A stretch of DNA of 64,000 nt. It comes from DAOPKN01 sp035391225 (lineage in GTDB: Bacteria > Thermotogota > Thermotogae > MWEM01). Both the position numbers and the translations under genes were made by a program. The stretch covers positions 48,959 to 112,958 of the forward strand of contig DAOPKN010000005.1 in assembly GCA_035391225.1 (NCBI GenBank). Reading direction: 5' to 3'. The notes under the pieces were generated by a model. That model was not told the origin of the DNA, ran no database searches, and saw only the letters and a program-made list of their open reading frames with translations. Position 1 is the stretch's first letter, and every line of letters starts with the position of its first letter. Positions 16,234 to 24,926 of this stretch are shown here, one piece after another.

Positions 16234-17371
16234 CCCATTCACCTCCCACGACTTTCCCCTGGATGTAGGTGTTTTCCACCACGGATAACACGTCGAAAAA
16301 ACCAGACGAAAGGACCATGAAGTCTGCGTCCAATCCAGCGGAGAGCGAACCCACACGATCCTCGATTCCCAGGATCTTGGCGGCATTTCGGGTGAGCAGG
16401 TCCACGATTTGGGCTTCCGAGAGCTCCAACCTGGCCAGTATCCAGGGTTGCACGCGGATCAGGGACAGCGGGATCACGGGTGCGTCGGTCATTAGGGAAA
16501 GAAGCAATCCCTGGTCCTGCAAGATCTGCACGCTGTGGAACGTAAGGTCGTAGGTTTGGAACGAGCGTGCACACACGTTGAGTGGGCCAAGTATTGCCGG
16601 GACCCCAAGCGAACGGGCGAACTCCGGGTTCGTGTGGAGCGCCGTGGCGTGGTCGAGCACGTACTCGAAACCGAACTCGGAGGAAATGCGTGCGATGGTT
16701 TCGATGTCTTCCATGTTGGCCACGTGGATGCGGGCCATCGCCTTGTGGTCCAGCAGCTCCTGGAGCAACCGCGTTTCCAGGTCATTTCCCCTTTCTTCTT
16801 CGGGTTTCTTGGCCTGGTTCTGGGCTTTCACCAGTTGTTCCCGAAGCAAGGCCCCCACGGCCATGCGCGTAAAAGGAGATTTCTTCTGCCCTTGCCAGAA
16901 CCAGGATGGGTTCCGCCCGAATGCCATTTTCACCAGTTTCTTGGGTGTGGGAACGACCATCTTGTCCACGTTCTTCCCCGCGGTCTTGATCACAACGCCT
17001 TCGCCACCAATCACGTTGCTCGAGCCAGGTAACACGCAAACCGTGGTCACCCCGGCGTTTCTCGCACTGCGCAACCCCGCGTCCAGCGGGTTGATTGCGT
17101 CGATGGCGCGCACAGATGGCGTGGCGGGAGAACTGTATTCGTTGGTATCGTTTCCCGCTTCCCATCCCGTCATTTCCTCGAAAATCCCCACGTGGGTGTG
17201 GGGGTCGATCATTCCCGGGTACACGTACTTGCCCTCCAGGTCAATTACCCGGGTGTCCCCTGAAGGTTGTAGATCCGTGCCAAAAGAAACGAAGCGCCCG
17301 TTTTCCACGCGAAAATCCAGTCGTTGCAGGCGGTCGTCCTTCCAAACTTGGCCACCTTTGAAAAGTTCCAA
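16217..17371 (-). CDS. Amidohydrolase family protein, copy 3
   Basis: The 384-residue protein is the first gene of the triplet. It keeps the first metal pair (GMIDPHTHVGIF) and the last motif (MTDAPVIP), but the middle motif reads ARIHVANMEDI where the other copies have HxHRAxDM, and the next reads DHATA. Some metal or substrate ligands are therefore changed and activity may differ. TTG at 17371 is preferred because AAAGGGGTG lies six bases upstream; TTG at 17389 would add six residues without its own ribosome site. It diverges from the sugar symporter operon. Confidence 0.8.
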   Translation of the reverse strand: MELFKGGQVWKDDRLQRLDFRVENGRFVSFGTDLQPSGDTRVIDLEGKYVYPGMIDPHTHVGIFEEMTGWEAGNDTNEYSSPATPSVRAIDAINPLDAGLRSARNAGVTTVCVLPGSSNVIGGEGVVIKTAGKNVDKMVVPTPKKLVKMAFGRNPSWFWQGQKKSPFTRMAVGALLREQLVKAQNQAKKPEEERGNDLETRLLQELLDHKAMARIHVANMEDIETIARISSEFGFEYVLDHATALHTNPEFARSLGVPAILGPLNVCARSFQTYDLTFHSVQILQDQGLLLSLMTDAPVIPLSLIRVQPWILARLELSEAQIVDLLTRNAAKILGIEDRVGSLSAGLDADFMVLSSGFFDVLSVVENTYIQGKVVGGEWDEDAH

Positions 17372-17445
17372 GTGTACCACCCCTTTCAAAATCCAATTCT
17401 ATCATAAAATACGCTTTCCGAAGAAAAAGTGCGCGCCAAATGTGT

Positions 17446-17451
17446 TACAAT
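17446..17451 (+). promoter_or_regulatory. Probable extended -10 promoter of the symporter-to-isomerase operon
   Basis: TGTTACAAT gives an extended -10 (TACAAT at 17446-17451), 30 bases before the symporter ATG. The -35 is weak, which would fit activation or an extended -10 mode. On the other strand, TAGAAT just upstream of 17389 may serve the amidohydrolase operon. Confidence 0.45.
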
Positions 17452-17480
17452 CCCTGTATCTGGACGAAGGGGGAAAGGGT

Positions 17481-18938
17481 ATGAAAAAAAACGAGAAGGT
17501 TTCCCTGGCAACCAAGCTTTTCTTCGGGGCCGGGGACATTTTTGGCGGGGGCGCTTTCAACATCGTGAACTTCTTCTACGCCATTTTTTTAACCGATGTT
17601 GTTAAGCTTAACATGGTGTACGTGGCACCGATCTTCTTGATCGGAAAGGTCTGGGATGCGGTGACTGACCCGTTCATGGGGCAGATTTCCGACCATACGC
17701 GCACGCGTTGGGGACGTCGAAGACCCTACTTCCTTGCGGGTATCGGGTTGATCTTCCTCTCCTTTTTCCTGCTTTGGTTCCCGGTGGATTTCGCGGGGCA
17801 GGGTGGGCGATTCGCGTACGTTCTCGGGGCCTACCTTTTCTTCAATACCGTGGTCACCCTGGTGATGGTGCCCTACCAGGCCATGACCGCGGAAATTTCG
17901 CTGGACTACCACGAACGCACGTCCATCAACTCCATCCGCCTCATCTTCTCGTTGGGGTCCTCCTTGGTGTGCGCGCTGTTCCCCATGATGATCGTGAACC
18001 GCTTTTCCCCGGACGTGCGCACCGGCTACATCGTGATGGCGCTGGTGTTCGGCGTGTTGTTTGCGCTTCCCTGGATCGGGGTTTTTGCCGTGAGCAAGGA
18101 GCGCAAGGAATTCCAGGGGGGCTCACGCGGTTTTTCGCTCAAGCAAATGATCGTGCAACCGTTGCAGATCAAGTGTTTCCGCCAGTTGCTCTGGATGTTC
18201 ATGGCCGCGTACCTCTCCATGGACATCGTGTCGATGATTTTTGCCTACTACATGAAATACTACCTGGTGAAACCCAACCTTTTGCCGCTGGTGCTGGGCA
18301 CGCTGCTGGCGGTGGAAATCCTGGCCATTCCGCTGTATGCAATGATCGCCAAGAGAACTTCGAAGACCCGCGCCTACATCATCGGCTCGCTGGTGTGGTC
18401 GGTGGGCGGGGTGATGGTTTTCTTCCTGCCGGCAACGGCTCCTTCCTGGACGATCTTCGCGATGGCGGCGCTGATCGGTGCAGGCGTGAGCGCCGCGGCT
18501 GTGATGCCCCATACCATTTTTGGTGACGTCACCGACGTGGGAGAACTGGCCTTTGGCGAACGCCGCGAAGGCAACTTCAGCGGATTGATTACCTTTGCCC
18601 GCAAGCTGGCCTCCGGGGTTGCTATCGCGCTTGTGACAGCCATTCTGGGCTGGATGGGGTACCTCAACCCGGTGGAAACCGTGGAAAACGGTGTGCGCAC
18701 CGTAACCGAACAGGTGCAACCTTCCGGGGTACTGCTCGCCATTCGTATCGTATTGGCGTTCGTTCCCATTGCCCTGCTCGTGGTGGGGATTTGGGCCGCT
18801 TCCCGTTTCCCGCTGGATTCCAAGACACACGGCGAACTCATTGCTTTTTTGGGCAAGCAACGCCAAAAGGGCAAGGGGAAAAAGACCGATCCCTCCTCTG
18901 AGGCGGAGCGAGAAGCCTTGGTTCGAAAACTGGTGTAA
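17481..18938 (+). CDS. GPH-family sugar:cation symporter
   Basis: The 485-residue protein has twelve hydrophobic helices and the family marks of the glycoside-pentoside-hexuronide symporters: GAGDIFGGGAFNIVNFF at the N-terminus, KVWDAVTDPFMGQISDHTRT after helix 2, and VPYQAMTAEIS. These proteins import intact glycosides or sugars with Na+ or H+ and do not phosphorylate them. The E. coli sulfoquinovose cluster also uses members of this family (YihO, YihP). The ATG at 17481 follows a GGGGGAAAGGG ribosome site. It opens a seven-gene operon ending at the terminator at 25398-25421. The tail is highly charged. Confidence 0.9.
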   Translation: MKKNEKVSLATKLFFGAGDIFGGGAFNIVNFFYAIFLTDVVKLNMVYVAPIFLIGKVWDAVTDPFMGQISDHTRTRWGRRRPYFLAGIGLIFLSFFLLWFPVDFAGQGGRFAYVLGAYLFFNTVVTLVMVPYQAMTAEISLDYHERTSINSIRLIFSLGSSLVCALFPMMIVNRFSPDVRTGYIVMALVFGVLFALPWIGVFAVSKERKEFQGGSRGFSLKQMIVQPLQIKCFRQLLWMFMAAYLSMDIVSMIFAYYMKYYLVKPNLLPLVLGTLLAVEILAIPLYAMIAKRTSKTRAYIIGSLVWSVGGVMVFFLPATAPSWTIFAMAALIGAGVSAAAVMPHTIFGDVTDVGELAFGERREGNFSGLITFARKLASGVAIALVTAILGWMGYLNPVETVENGVRTVTEQVQPSGVLLAIRIVLAFVPIALLVVGIWAASRFPLDSKTHGELIAFLGKQRQKGKGKKTDPSSEAEREALVRKLV

Positions 18939-18943
18939 CGGGG

Positions 18944-19864
18944 ATGACACTTACCCTGGTAGTTTCGCTTACCGTTCTTTCGCTGGTGTGGAGCAGCTAC
19001 TACACCAGCGCGGGGATGGTTGCTGGCAGCATTTCTCCGTTTCTACTGGGGATCTTGATTCGCTTGGTTACCCTGGTGTTCTTTTCGATTGTCTTCGGGG
19101 TACAGCGCAAGCTCAAGCGGTTGCTTGCCGTGCGTGGAGTCCTGGGGGGGCTGATCCTGGTGGGGCTGCTGGGTTTCTCGCTGGACATCACGGCGTTCCT
19201 GGGGCTGCGCTTTTCCAGCGCCACCGACGGGTCCATCCTGCTAAAAATGGACTTGATCTTTGCCAACATCCTCACCAGCCTGATCTGGCGGAAACACCTG
19301 GGTTGGCAAAACTGGTCGTTCACCGGTGTTGCCCTGGTGGGGGTGTTCTGCGTGTTGGGCATCTCCCCCGCGAACCTGGAACCCGGGTCTTGGGGTAACC
19401 TGTTTTTCATCCTGAGCGCGTTTTTCATCGCACTCAACGCCTTCGTGATCCAGCGGTTGCAGCACCATCGCAGCAACCCGGTCCCGGATGGGGTGATTGC
19501 CTTTTACAACAATGCCGTGACGTTGCTTTTCTTTTCGGCAACTTGGGTGCTCTTCGACCGGGGAAGCGGGGGTCCCGTGAGCGGGTGGCAACCGGGTATC
19601 GTGGTTCCCGTGCTCGTGGCAGGGATTTGCCAGTCGCTGCTCTACCTGTTGTACTACTACAACCTGCGCCGACTGCCGGTCTGGGTGGTGAAGCTGTTTT
19701 TGCTGCAAATTCCCGTTTTCACAGCCCTCTTCGAGTGGGGACTGAGCGGGAGTGCCCCGACACGCCTGCAGTGGTTGGGTATGGGCTTAATTCTTTCCAG
19801 CTCAGCGGGCATTCTGCTGTCGGGGAAGAAGAAAGGATTCGTGGGAAACGTTTCCGGGAGGTGA
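18944..19864 (+). CDS. EamA/DMT-family transporter
   Basis: The 306-residue inner-membrane protein has about ten helices in two similar halves, the EamA layout. Family members mostly export amino acids or other small metabolites. The gene starts five bases after the symporter stop and six bases before the alcohol dehydrogenase, so it is firmly in the operon. By position it is a candidate exporter for the pathway end product, but nothing in the sequence shows the substrate. Confidence 0.82.
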   Translation: MTLTLVVSLTVLSLVWSSYYTSAGMVAGSISPFLLGILIRLVTLVFFSIVFGVQRKLKRLLAVRGVLGGLILVGLLGFSLDITAFLGLRFSSATDGSILLKMDLIFANILTSLIWRKHLGWQNWSFTGVALVGVFCVLGISPANLEPGSWGNLFFILSAFFIALNAFVIQRLQHHRSNPVPDGVIAFYNNAVTLLFFSATWVLFDRGSGGPVSGWQPGIVVPVLVAGICQSLLYLLYYYNLRRLPVWVVKLFLLQIPVFTALFEWGLSGSAPTRLQWLGMGLILSSSAGILLSGKKKGFVGNVSGR

Positions 19865-19870
19865 TTTGTT

Positions 19871-21013
19871 TTGCATCATGGTTCTTTTCCAGCTACACCC
19901 AAAACATTCGATTGGTGGATACCCACCACGATTCACTTTGGTGGGGGGTTGGGTGGGGCTTCGCGGGCACTGGCAAAAAAGAACGTTCTGGTGGTCTCCG
20001 ACGCGGTTCTGAAAAAGCTGGGTGCCGTACAAAAACTGGTGGACTCCTTGCAAGGGGTCGCGGGTGTCCACTTTTTCTGTGACGTGCAACCCAACCCCAC
20101 GCTGGGCAACGTGGAAGAAGCCACGCAGCTCGCGCGCGCCAACGGGGTAGATGCCGTGGTCGGTTTCGGCGGGGGGAGTGCGCTGGACGTGGCCAAAGCG
20201 GTGGCCTGCATGGTGGGAGAAGAAGGCCCATTCTCCGAGTTCTGGAACGGGGAACGCTCCTTTTCCAACAGGCGGCCATTGCTGGTGGCTATTCCCACCA
20301 CGGCCGGAACGGGGAGCGAGGTGACCTCGGTGGGGGTGTATTCGGCGCCGGAACTACAGGCGAAGAAGGCAATCGGTTCGCCCCATTTCTGGCCGGATTT
20401 CGCGGTGGTAGACCCGTATTGGACGCTGTCGGTTCCCCCGGGGGGCACGGTGTCCACCGGTTTGGATGCGTTTTCCCATGCTCTGGAGGCCTTTTGGGCG
20501 TCCTCTTCACAGCCGCTGAGCCAGGCGTTTGCCCGCGAGGCCATGCGCACCCTTTTCGGAAACTTGGAGACCGCGTTCCAAGATGGTTCCAACGAGCAAG
20601 CTCGGGCTGCGTTGAGCCGGGCCTCGCTGATGGCGGGTATGGCCTTTTCCCAGACCCGCACCACGCTTCTGCATGCCATCAGCTACCCCCTCACGGCATG
20701 GTACGGCGTGCCCCACGGCCTTGCCTGCATTGTTACCCTGCGTCCCGTGCTGGAGTGGGTGCACGAAACACGCCCGGAAGTGTGCGAGGAGGTGGCCCGG
20801 GCGGTTGGTTTCCCGACCTACGGGGAGTTCCGCGCACCCTTCTTTGAATGGCTGGACCGGTTGGGTGTTCCGAAACGGCTCCAGGAGCTGGGAATCCCCG
20901 AAACGGACATCCCACGCCTGGCAGAGGAAAGCTTGAAACCCCCCATCGTGCAGCTGACCCCGCGCGTTCCCTCGCGGGAGCAAATGCAGCAACTGTTCCG
21001 ATCGATTTTCTAA
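19871..21013 (+). CDS. Iron-containing alcohol dehydrogenase
   Basis: The 380-residue enzyme belongs to the group III (Fe-type) alcohol dehydrogenases. The nucleotide site shows GFGGGSALDVAKAVA and PTTAGTGSEVTS; all four metal ligands are present, Asp and His in GLDAFSHALEAF and two His in LLHAISYPLTAWYGVPHG. It would reduce an aldehyde with NAD(P)H or oxidise the alcohol. The TTG start has GGGAGGTG seven bases upstream. In a transketolase-based pathway it is well placed to reduce a two-carbon aldehyde such as sulfoacetaldehyde or glycolaldehyde; a known sulfoacetaldehyde reductase (SarD of Bilophila, as I recall) is of this family. That assignment is inference. Confidence 0.9.
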   Translation: MHHGSFPATPKTFDWWIPTTIHFGGGLGGASRALAKKNVLVVSDAVLKKLGAVQKLVDSLQGVAGVHFFCDVQPNPTLGNVEEATQLARANGVDAVVGFGGGSALDVAKAVACMVGEEGPFSEFWNGERSFSNRRPLLVAIPTTAGTGSEVTSVGVYSAPELQAKKAIGSPHFWPDFAVVDPYWTLSVPPGGTVSTGLDAFSHALEAFWASSSQPLSQAFAREAMRTLFGNLETAFQDGSNEQARAALSRASLMAGMAFSQTRTTLLHAISYPLTAWYGVPHGLACIVTLRPVLEWVHETRPEVCEEVARAVGFPTYGEFRAPFFEWLDRLGVPKRLQELGIPETDIPRLAEESLKPPIVQLTPRVPSREQMQQLFRSIF

Positions 21014-21044
21014 AAACATCACATACGAATTGGAGTGAGAAAAC

Positions 21045-21872
21045 ATGGATCCAAACAGGATAGCATTCCTGCAAGAAAAGGCGACGGACATCCGTTGCCT
21101 GGTGCTGGAATCCATTGGAAAGCTTGGCGTGGGACACATCGGAGGCTCTCTTTCCATCGTGGATGCCCTCACGGTGCTCTACCACGAAATCATGCGCCTG
21201 GACCCGTCCAACCCGAAATGGGAGGAGCGCGACCGCTTCGTCCTTTCGAAAGGGCACGGTGGCCCAGGGGTGTACGCGGTGCTTGCCGACAAGGGCTATT
21301 TCCCCGTGGAATGGCTGGACACGTTGAATGGCCCGGATACGTTGCTCCCTTCCCACTGCGACCGGTTGCGCACCCCCGGTATCGACATGACAGCGGGTTC
21401 TTTGGGACAAGGTTTGTCCGCTGCCGCGGGCATGGCTCTTGCCGCGAAACGTGACGGAAAAGGTGTGCGGGTGTACGCCATTATCGGGGATGGCGAAAGC
21501 CAAGAAGGGCAGGTATGGGAAGCGGCGATGTTTGCCCGGCAGTACCAGCTGGACAACTTGACGGCTTTCACCGATTACAACCACCAACAAATCGATGGAA
21601 CCATTTCCGAGGTCAACGAACTCGAACCGCTGGCCGACAAGTGGCGGAGCTTTGGTTGGAACGTGATGGAAATCGACGGCCATGACATCGAGGCGATCGA
21701 AGCGGCCATTCGCTTGGGGCAAAAGCAGAAAGGCAAGCCCAGCATGATCATCCTGCACACCATCAAGGCGAAGGGGGCCTATTTTTGCGAGGGAAAAACA
21801 GCGTCGCACAACATGCCCATCAGCGAAGAACAATGGAAGACGGCGGTACAAAAGCTGCGGGGGGAGGAATGA
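21045..21872 (+). CDS. Transketolase, N-terminal (thiamine diphosphate) subunit
   Basis: The 275-residue protein is the pyrophosphate-binding half of a split transketolase. It shows GHIGGSLSIVDALTVLY, SKGHGGPGVYAVLA, the TDMTAGSLGQGLS-like segment (IDMTAGSLGQGLSAAAG) and the ThDP metal motif GDGESQEGQVWEAAMFA with DYNHQQIDG. It needs the next gene product to form the active site. Split transketolases occur in many anaerobes and archaea, both for pentose phosphates and in specialised sugar pathways including sulfofructose cleavage. It lies 31 bases after the dehydrogenase, with GGAGTGAG as ribosome site. Confidence 0.93.
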   Translation: MDPNRIAFLQEKATDIRCLVLESIGKLGVGHIGGSLSIVDALTVLYHEIMRLDPSNPKWEERDRFVLSKGHGGPGVYAVLADKGYFPVEWLDTLNGPDTLLPSHCDRLRTPGIDMTAGSLGQGLSAAAGMALAAKRDGKGVRVYAIIGDGESQEGQVWEAAMFARQYQLDNLTAFTDYNHQQIDGTISEVNELEPLADKWRSFGWNVMEIDGHDIEAIEAAIRLGQKQKGKPSMIILHTIKAKGAYFCEGKTASHNMPISEEQWKTAVQKLRGEE

Positions 21873-21874
21873 AC

Positions 21875-22822
21875 ATGGCGAGCAATCCACAACTGCGACA
21901 GGTGTACACCCAGTGGCTGGTGGAAAAAGCCGCGCAAGATCCGAGGTTGTTCGTGGTGGAAGCGGACCTGATGGGTGCCTCCGGAACAAAACCTTTCCGG
22001 GAAGCCTACCCCGAACGTTTCGTGGACACGGGTGTGGCAGAAGCCAACATGATGGGCGTGGCCGCTGGACTGGCCAACATGGGGAAAATCCCGTTCGCGC
22101 ACTCTTTCACTCCCTTTGCGACCCGTAGGGCGTTCGACCAGGTGACCATTTCCATCGCCTACGCGGACTTGAACGTCAAGATCGGTGGAACGGATCCCGG
22201 CGTGACCGCGGAGCTCAACGGTGGCACGCACATGAGCTTCGAAGATGCAGGACTCATGCGTGGGCTGGCCAACATGATCGTGGTGGAACCTGCAGACCAA
22301 GTACAGCTCCTCGCGTTGCTCCCCCAGGTGTTCGAACACGAGGGCCCGGTGTACATGCGGCTACACCGCAAGAACACCGAGGTGTTCGTGGACGAAGGCA
22401 TGCCTTTCACACTCGGGAAGATCGCTACGTTGCGCGCGGGAACCGACGTAACGTTGGTGTGCAGCGGGTTGATGATTCCGGGAACGCTGGAGGCAGCACG
22501 CATCTTGGCAGGGAAGGGCATTTCTGCACGGGTATTGAACATGCACACGCTCAAACCCGTGGACGAAACCACCCTGGTGGAAGCGGCGCGGCAAACCGGT
22601 GCCATGGTAACCGTGGAAAATCACAGTGTTCTCAACGGATGGGGAAGCGCAGTGTGCGAAACCCTTGCGGCCTTTTGCCCTGTGCCCGTGCTGCGTATCG
22701 GGGTGCAGGACCATTTCGGCGAGGTGGGAAGTACCGATTTCCTGCTGGAGAAATACCACATGACCCCGCCGTACATCGTGGAAGCCGCGCAACAGGCCAT
22801 CGCGCTCAAGGCAAAGCGCTGA
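21875..22822 (+). CDS. Transketolase, C-terminal (pyrimidine-binding) subunit with altered donor site
   Basis: The 315-residue partner carries the cofactor-activating Glu56 in DTGVAEANMMGVAAG and the C-terminal transketolase domain. Ordinary small-subunit transketolases have a His in a THAGIS or THDSI stretch that holds the sugar phosphate; here that stretch reads GTDPGVTAELNGGTHM, so Asp107 replaces the His. Other donor-site residues are also rewritten. This fits a ketose without a normal phosphate end, though acceptor phosphate could still bind. The ATG at 21875 is seven bases after GGGGAGG; an ATG at 21869 is too close to it. Confidence 0.92.
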   Translation: MASNPQLRQVYTQWLVEKAAQDPRLFVVEADLMGASGTKPFREAYPERFVDTGVAEANMMGVAAGLANMGKIPFAHSFTPFATRRAFDQVTISIAYADLNVKIGGTDPGVTAELNGGTHMSFEDAGLMRGLANMIVVEPADQVQLLALLPQVFEHEGPVYMRLHRKNTEVFVDEGMPFTLGKIATLRAGTDVTLVCSGLMIPGTLEAARILAGKGISARVLNMHTLKPVDETTLVEAARQTGAMVTVENHSVLNGWGSAVCETLAAFCPVPVLRIGVQDHFGEVGSTDFLLEKYHMTPPYIVEAAQQAIALKAKR

Positions 22823-22838
22823 AGGGACGGTGAACGCC

Positions 22839-24926
22839 ATGGGTTTCTTCCTGGTGAATGGGGATATGTTCGCTGTGCGGGACAGCGAAGACGAGGCACA
22901 GCAATGGTTGCTGGAGCATTCCCTGGAATCGCCCGCATTCTTCGTGGGAGTGGGGGATGCCACCATCAGCATGCGCAAGGGGAATTTCACCATCGACCCC
23001 GCATTGGAATGCCGCCTGCCCCTTCGGCACTGGCAGGTTCTCGAACAAGGTCCAGGTGTTCTGGGTATTCGATTCTTGCACGAGGGAGAGGTTGCGTTGC
23101 AGGCACGCTTCCAGTTGGAAAAGGGTAGGGTACGCGTGGAGCTCTCCGCCCTTTCCAAGCGCTGGAATCGCTTTTGGATGCGGGTTCCTTCCTCCCCGGA
23201 AGAGAAGGTGTTTGGCTGCGGCGAGCAGTTCAGTTTCTTGAACCTGCGCGGCAAAAGGGTGCCGTTGTGGACCAGCGAACAGGGGGTGGGAAGGAACAAG
23301 AATACCCTGGTGACCTTTTTCGCCGATGCGCTGGATGGTGCCGGGGGCGATTGGCACACCACGTACTTTCCGCAGCCCACGTTCGTGACTTCCACGCGAA
23401 AGTGGCTGCATTCTTCGGGTAGCGCGCAAGCCTACCTCGATTTCCGCAATCCGCGCTGGTTCGAACTCGAATGCTGGGAAATCCCCCCGGTAGTGTGGTT
23501 GGGTTCTTCCCCAAGTTGGGAAGCGTATTGCACGAGCATCACATCCCTCGTGGGAAAGCAACCACCGCTTGCCGAATGGAGCATGGATGGAGCTTGGCTC
23601 GGGTTGCAAGGTGGAACCGACGTCGTGCAGCGAAAGATCGAGGCCGCCCAGTCACACGGGGTGCAGGTTTGTGGGCTCTGGATCCAGGACTGGGAGGGGA
23701 AACGCATCACCGCTTTTGGCAAGCAGTTGATGTGGAACTGGGTGTTTGACCCCTCCATGTACCCCGAACTGCCAGAGCGTATCCGCGAATGGAAGGAACA
23801 GGGAATCCGCGTGCTGGGGTACATCAACCCATTCCTCGCACTGGAAGGAAGCCTGTATCGCGAAGCATCCGAGAAAGGATACCTGGTGCAAAAACCCGGT
23901 GGGGGGGAGTACCACGTGGTGGTGACTACTTTCCCTGCCGCCATGCTGGATTTGACAAACCCGGAAGCATTGGAGTGGATCCGTAGGGTGATCCGGGAGA
24001 ACATGATTGGCATTGGTTTGTCGGGATGGATGTGCGATTACGGGGAATATTTGCCCACCGACGCGGTGCTCTTTTCGGGGGAAAGCGCGCACTCCTTCCA
24101 CAACCGCTACCCCGCTGTTTGGGCACAGACCAATTGGCAGGCCGTTTGCGAGGCGGGCAAGCAAGAACAAATCGTTTTCTTTACCCGGGCGGGGTTTACA
24201 GGTATCCAGGCACACACCCCCCTGGTTTGGGCGGGAGACCAGACGGTCAACTGGGACAAGGACGACGGGTTGCCTTCCACCATCCCCGCGGCTCTGTCGC
24301 TTGGCCTGTGCGGAATCGGTGTGCATCACTCCGACCTGGGAGGTTTCACCACGCTGGACATCCCGGTGCAGGTGGAAGGGAAACACTACGAAGGTCTCGG
24401 GCGCGTTGCCCGCAGCAAGGAATTGTTCCTGCGCTGGTTGGAGATGAGTGCCTTCACCCCCGTGATGCGCACGCACGAAGGCAACTGGCCGCATCTGAAT
24501 TGGCAATTCGACTCCGACGAACCAACGTTGCTCGCGTACGCCCGCTTTTCCCAGATCCACGCGCACCTCAAACCCTACTTCCAGGAACTGCTTCGCGTGT
24601 ACCAGCAGACAGGCCTTCCCCTGATGCGCCCCATGTTCTTTTCCAGCGAGGAGGAGCAAGCCTGGGAAGTGCAAGACCAATTCCTGTTGGGAGAGGAGTT
24701 GCTCGTCGCACCCGTGGTGGAGAGGCAAGCAACGGAACGAGAAGTGTTCTTCCCCACCGGCAGCTGGGTGCACCTGTTCACGGAAGAAGAGTTCGGGCCT
24801 GGGAAGAGCAAGGTCGCGGCCCCGTTGGGAACCCCCCCGGTTTTCTTCCGGCAGGGAGGATGTTTCGCATCCCTCTTTCAAGCCCTTTCGAAACGGCAAA
24901 CACAACCAAAGGAGGAAAAAGGATGA
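22839..24926 (+). CDS. GH31 glycosidase, close to sulfoquinovosidase YihQ
   Basis: The 695-residue enzyme matches remembered E. coli YihQ along its whole catalytic domain without gaps from residue 257 to 503 (offset exactly five). The nucleophile is Asp400 in GWMCDYGEYLPTD and the acid/base is Asp467 in WAGDQTVNW. Of the five sulfonate-contacting residues of YihQ, three are kept (Gln257, Gln283, Trp299) but Arg301 is Gln296 and Tyr508 is Phe503. It has no signal peptide and so acts in the cytoplasm on a glycoside brought in by the symporter. It may use sulfoquinovosides with altered contacts, or another C6-modified or plain alpha-glucoside. ATG at 22839 is chosen over GTG at 22830. Confidence 0.85.
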   Translation: MGFFLVNGDMFAVRDSEDEAQQWLLEHSLESPAFFVGVGDATISMRKGNFTIDPALECRLPLRHWQVLEQGPGVLGIRFLHEGEVALQARFQLEKGRVRVELSALSKRWNRFWMRVPSSPEEKVFGCGEQFSFLNLRGKRVPLWTSEQGVGRNKNTLVTFFADALDGAGGDWHTTYFPQPTFVTSTRKWLHSSGSAQAYLDFRNPRWFELECWEIPPVVWLGSSPSWEAYCTSITSLVGKQPPLAEWSMDGAWLGLQGGTDVVQRKIEAAQSHGVQVCGLWIQDWEGKRITAFGKQLMWNWVFDPSMYPELPERIREWKEQGIRVLGYINPFLALEGSLYREASEKGYLVQKPGGGEYHVVVTTFPAAMLDLTNPEALEWIRRVIRENMIGIGLSGWMCDYGEYLPTDAVLFSGESAHSFHNRYPAVWAQTNWQAVCEAGKQEQIVFFTRAGFTGIQAHTPLVWAGDQTVNWDKDDGLPSTIPAALSLGLCGIGVHHSDLGGFTTLDIPVQVEGKHYEGLGRVARSKELFLRWLEMSAFTPVMRTHEGNWPHLNWQFDSDEPTLLAYARFSQIHAHLKPYFQELLRVYQQTGLPLMRPMFFSSEEEQAWEVQDQFLLGEELLVAPVVERQATEREVFFPTGSWVHLFTEEEFGPGKSKVAAPLGTPPVFFRQGGCFASLFQALSKRQTQPKEEKG

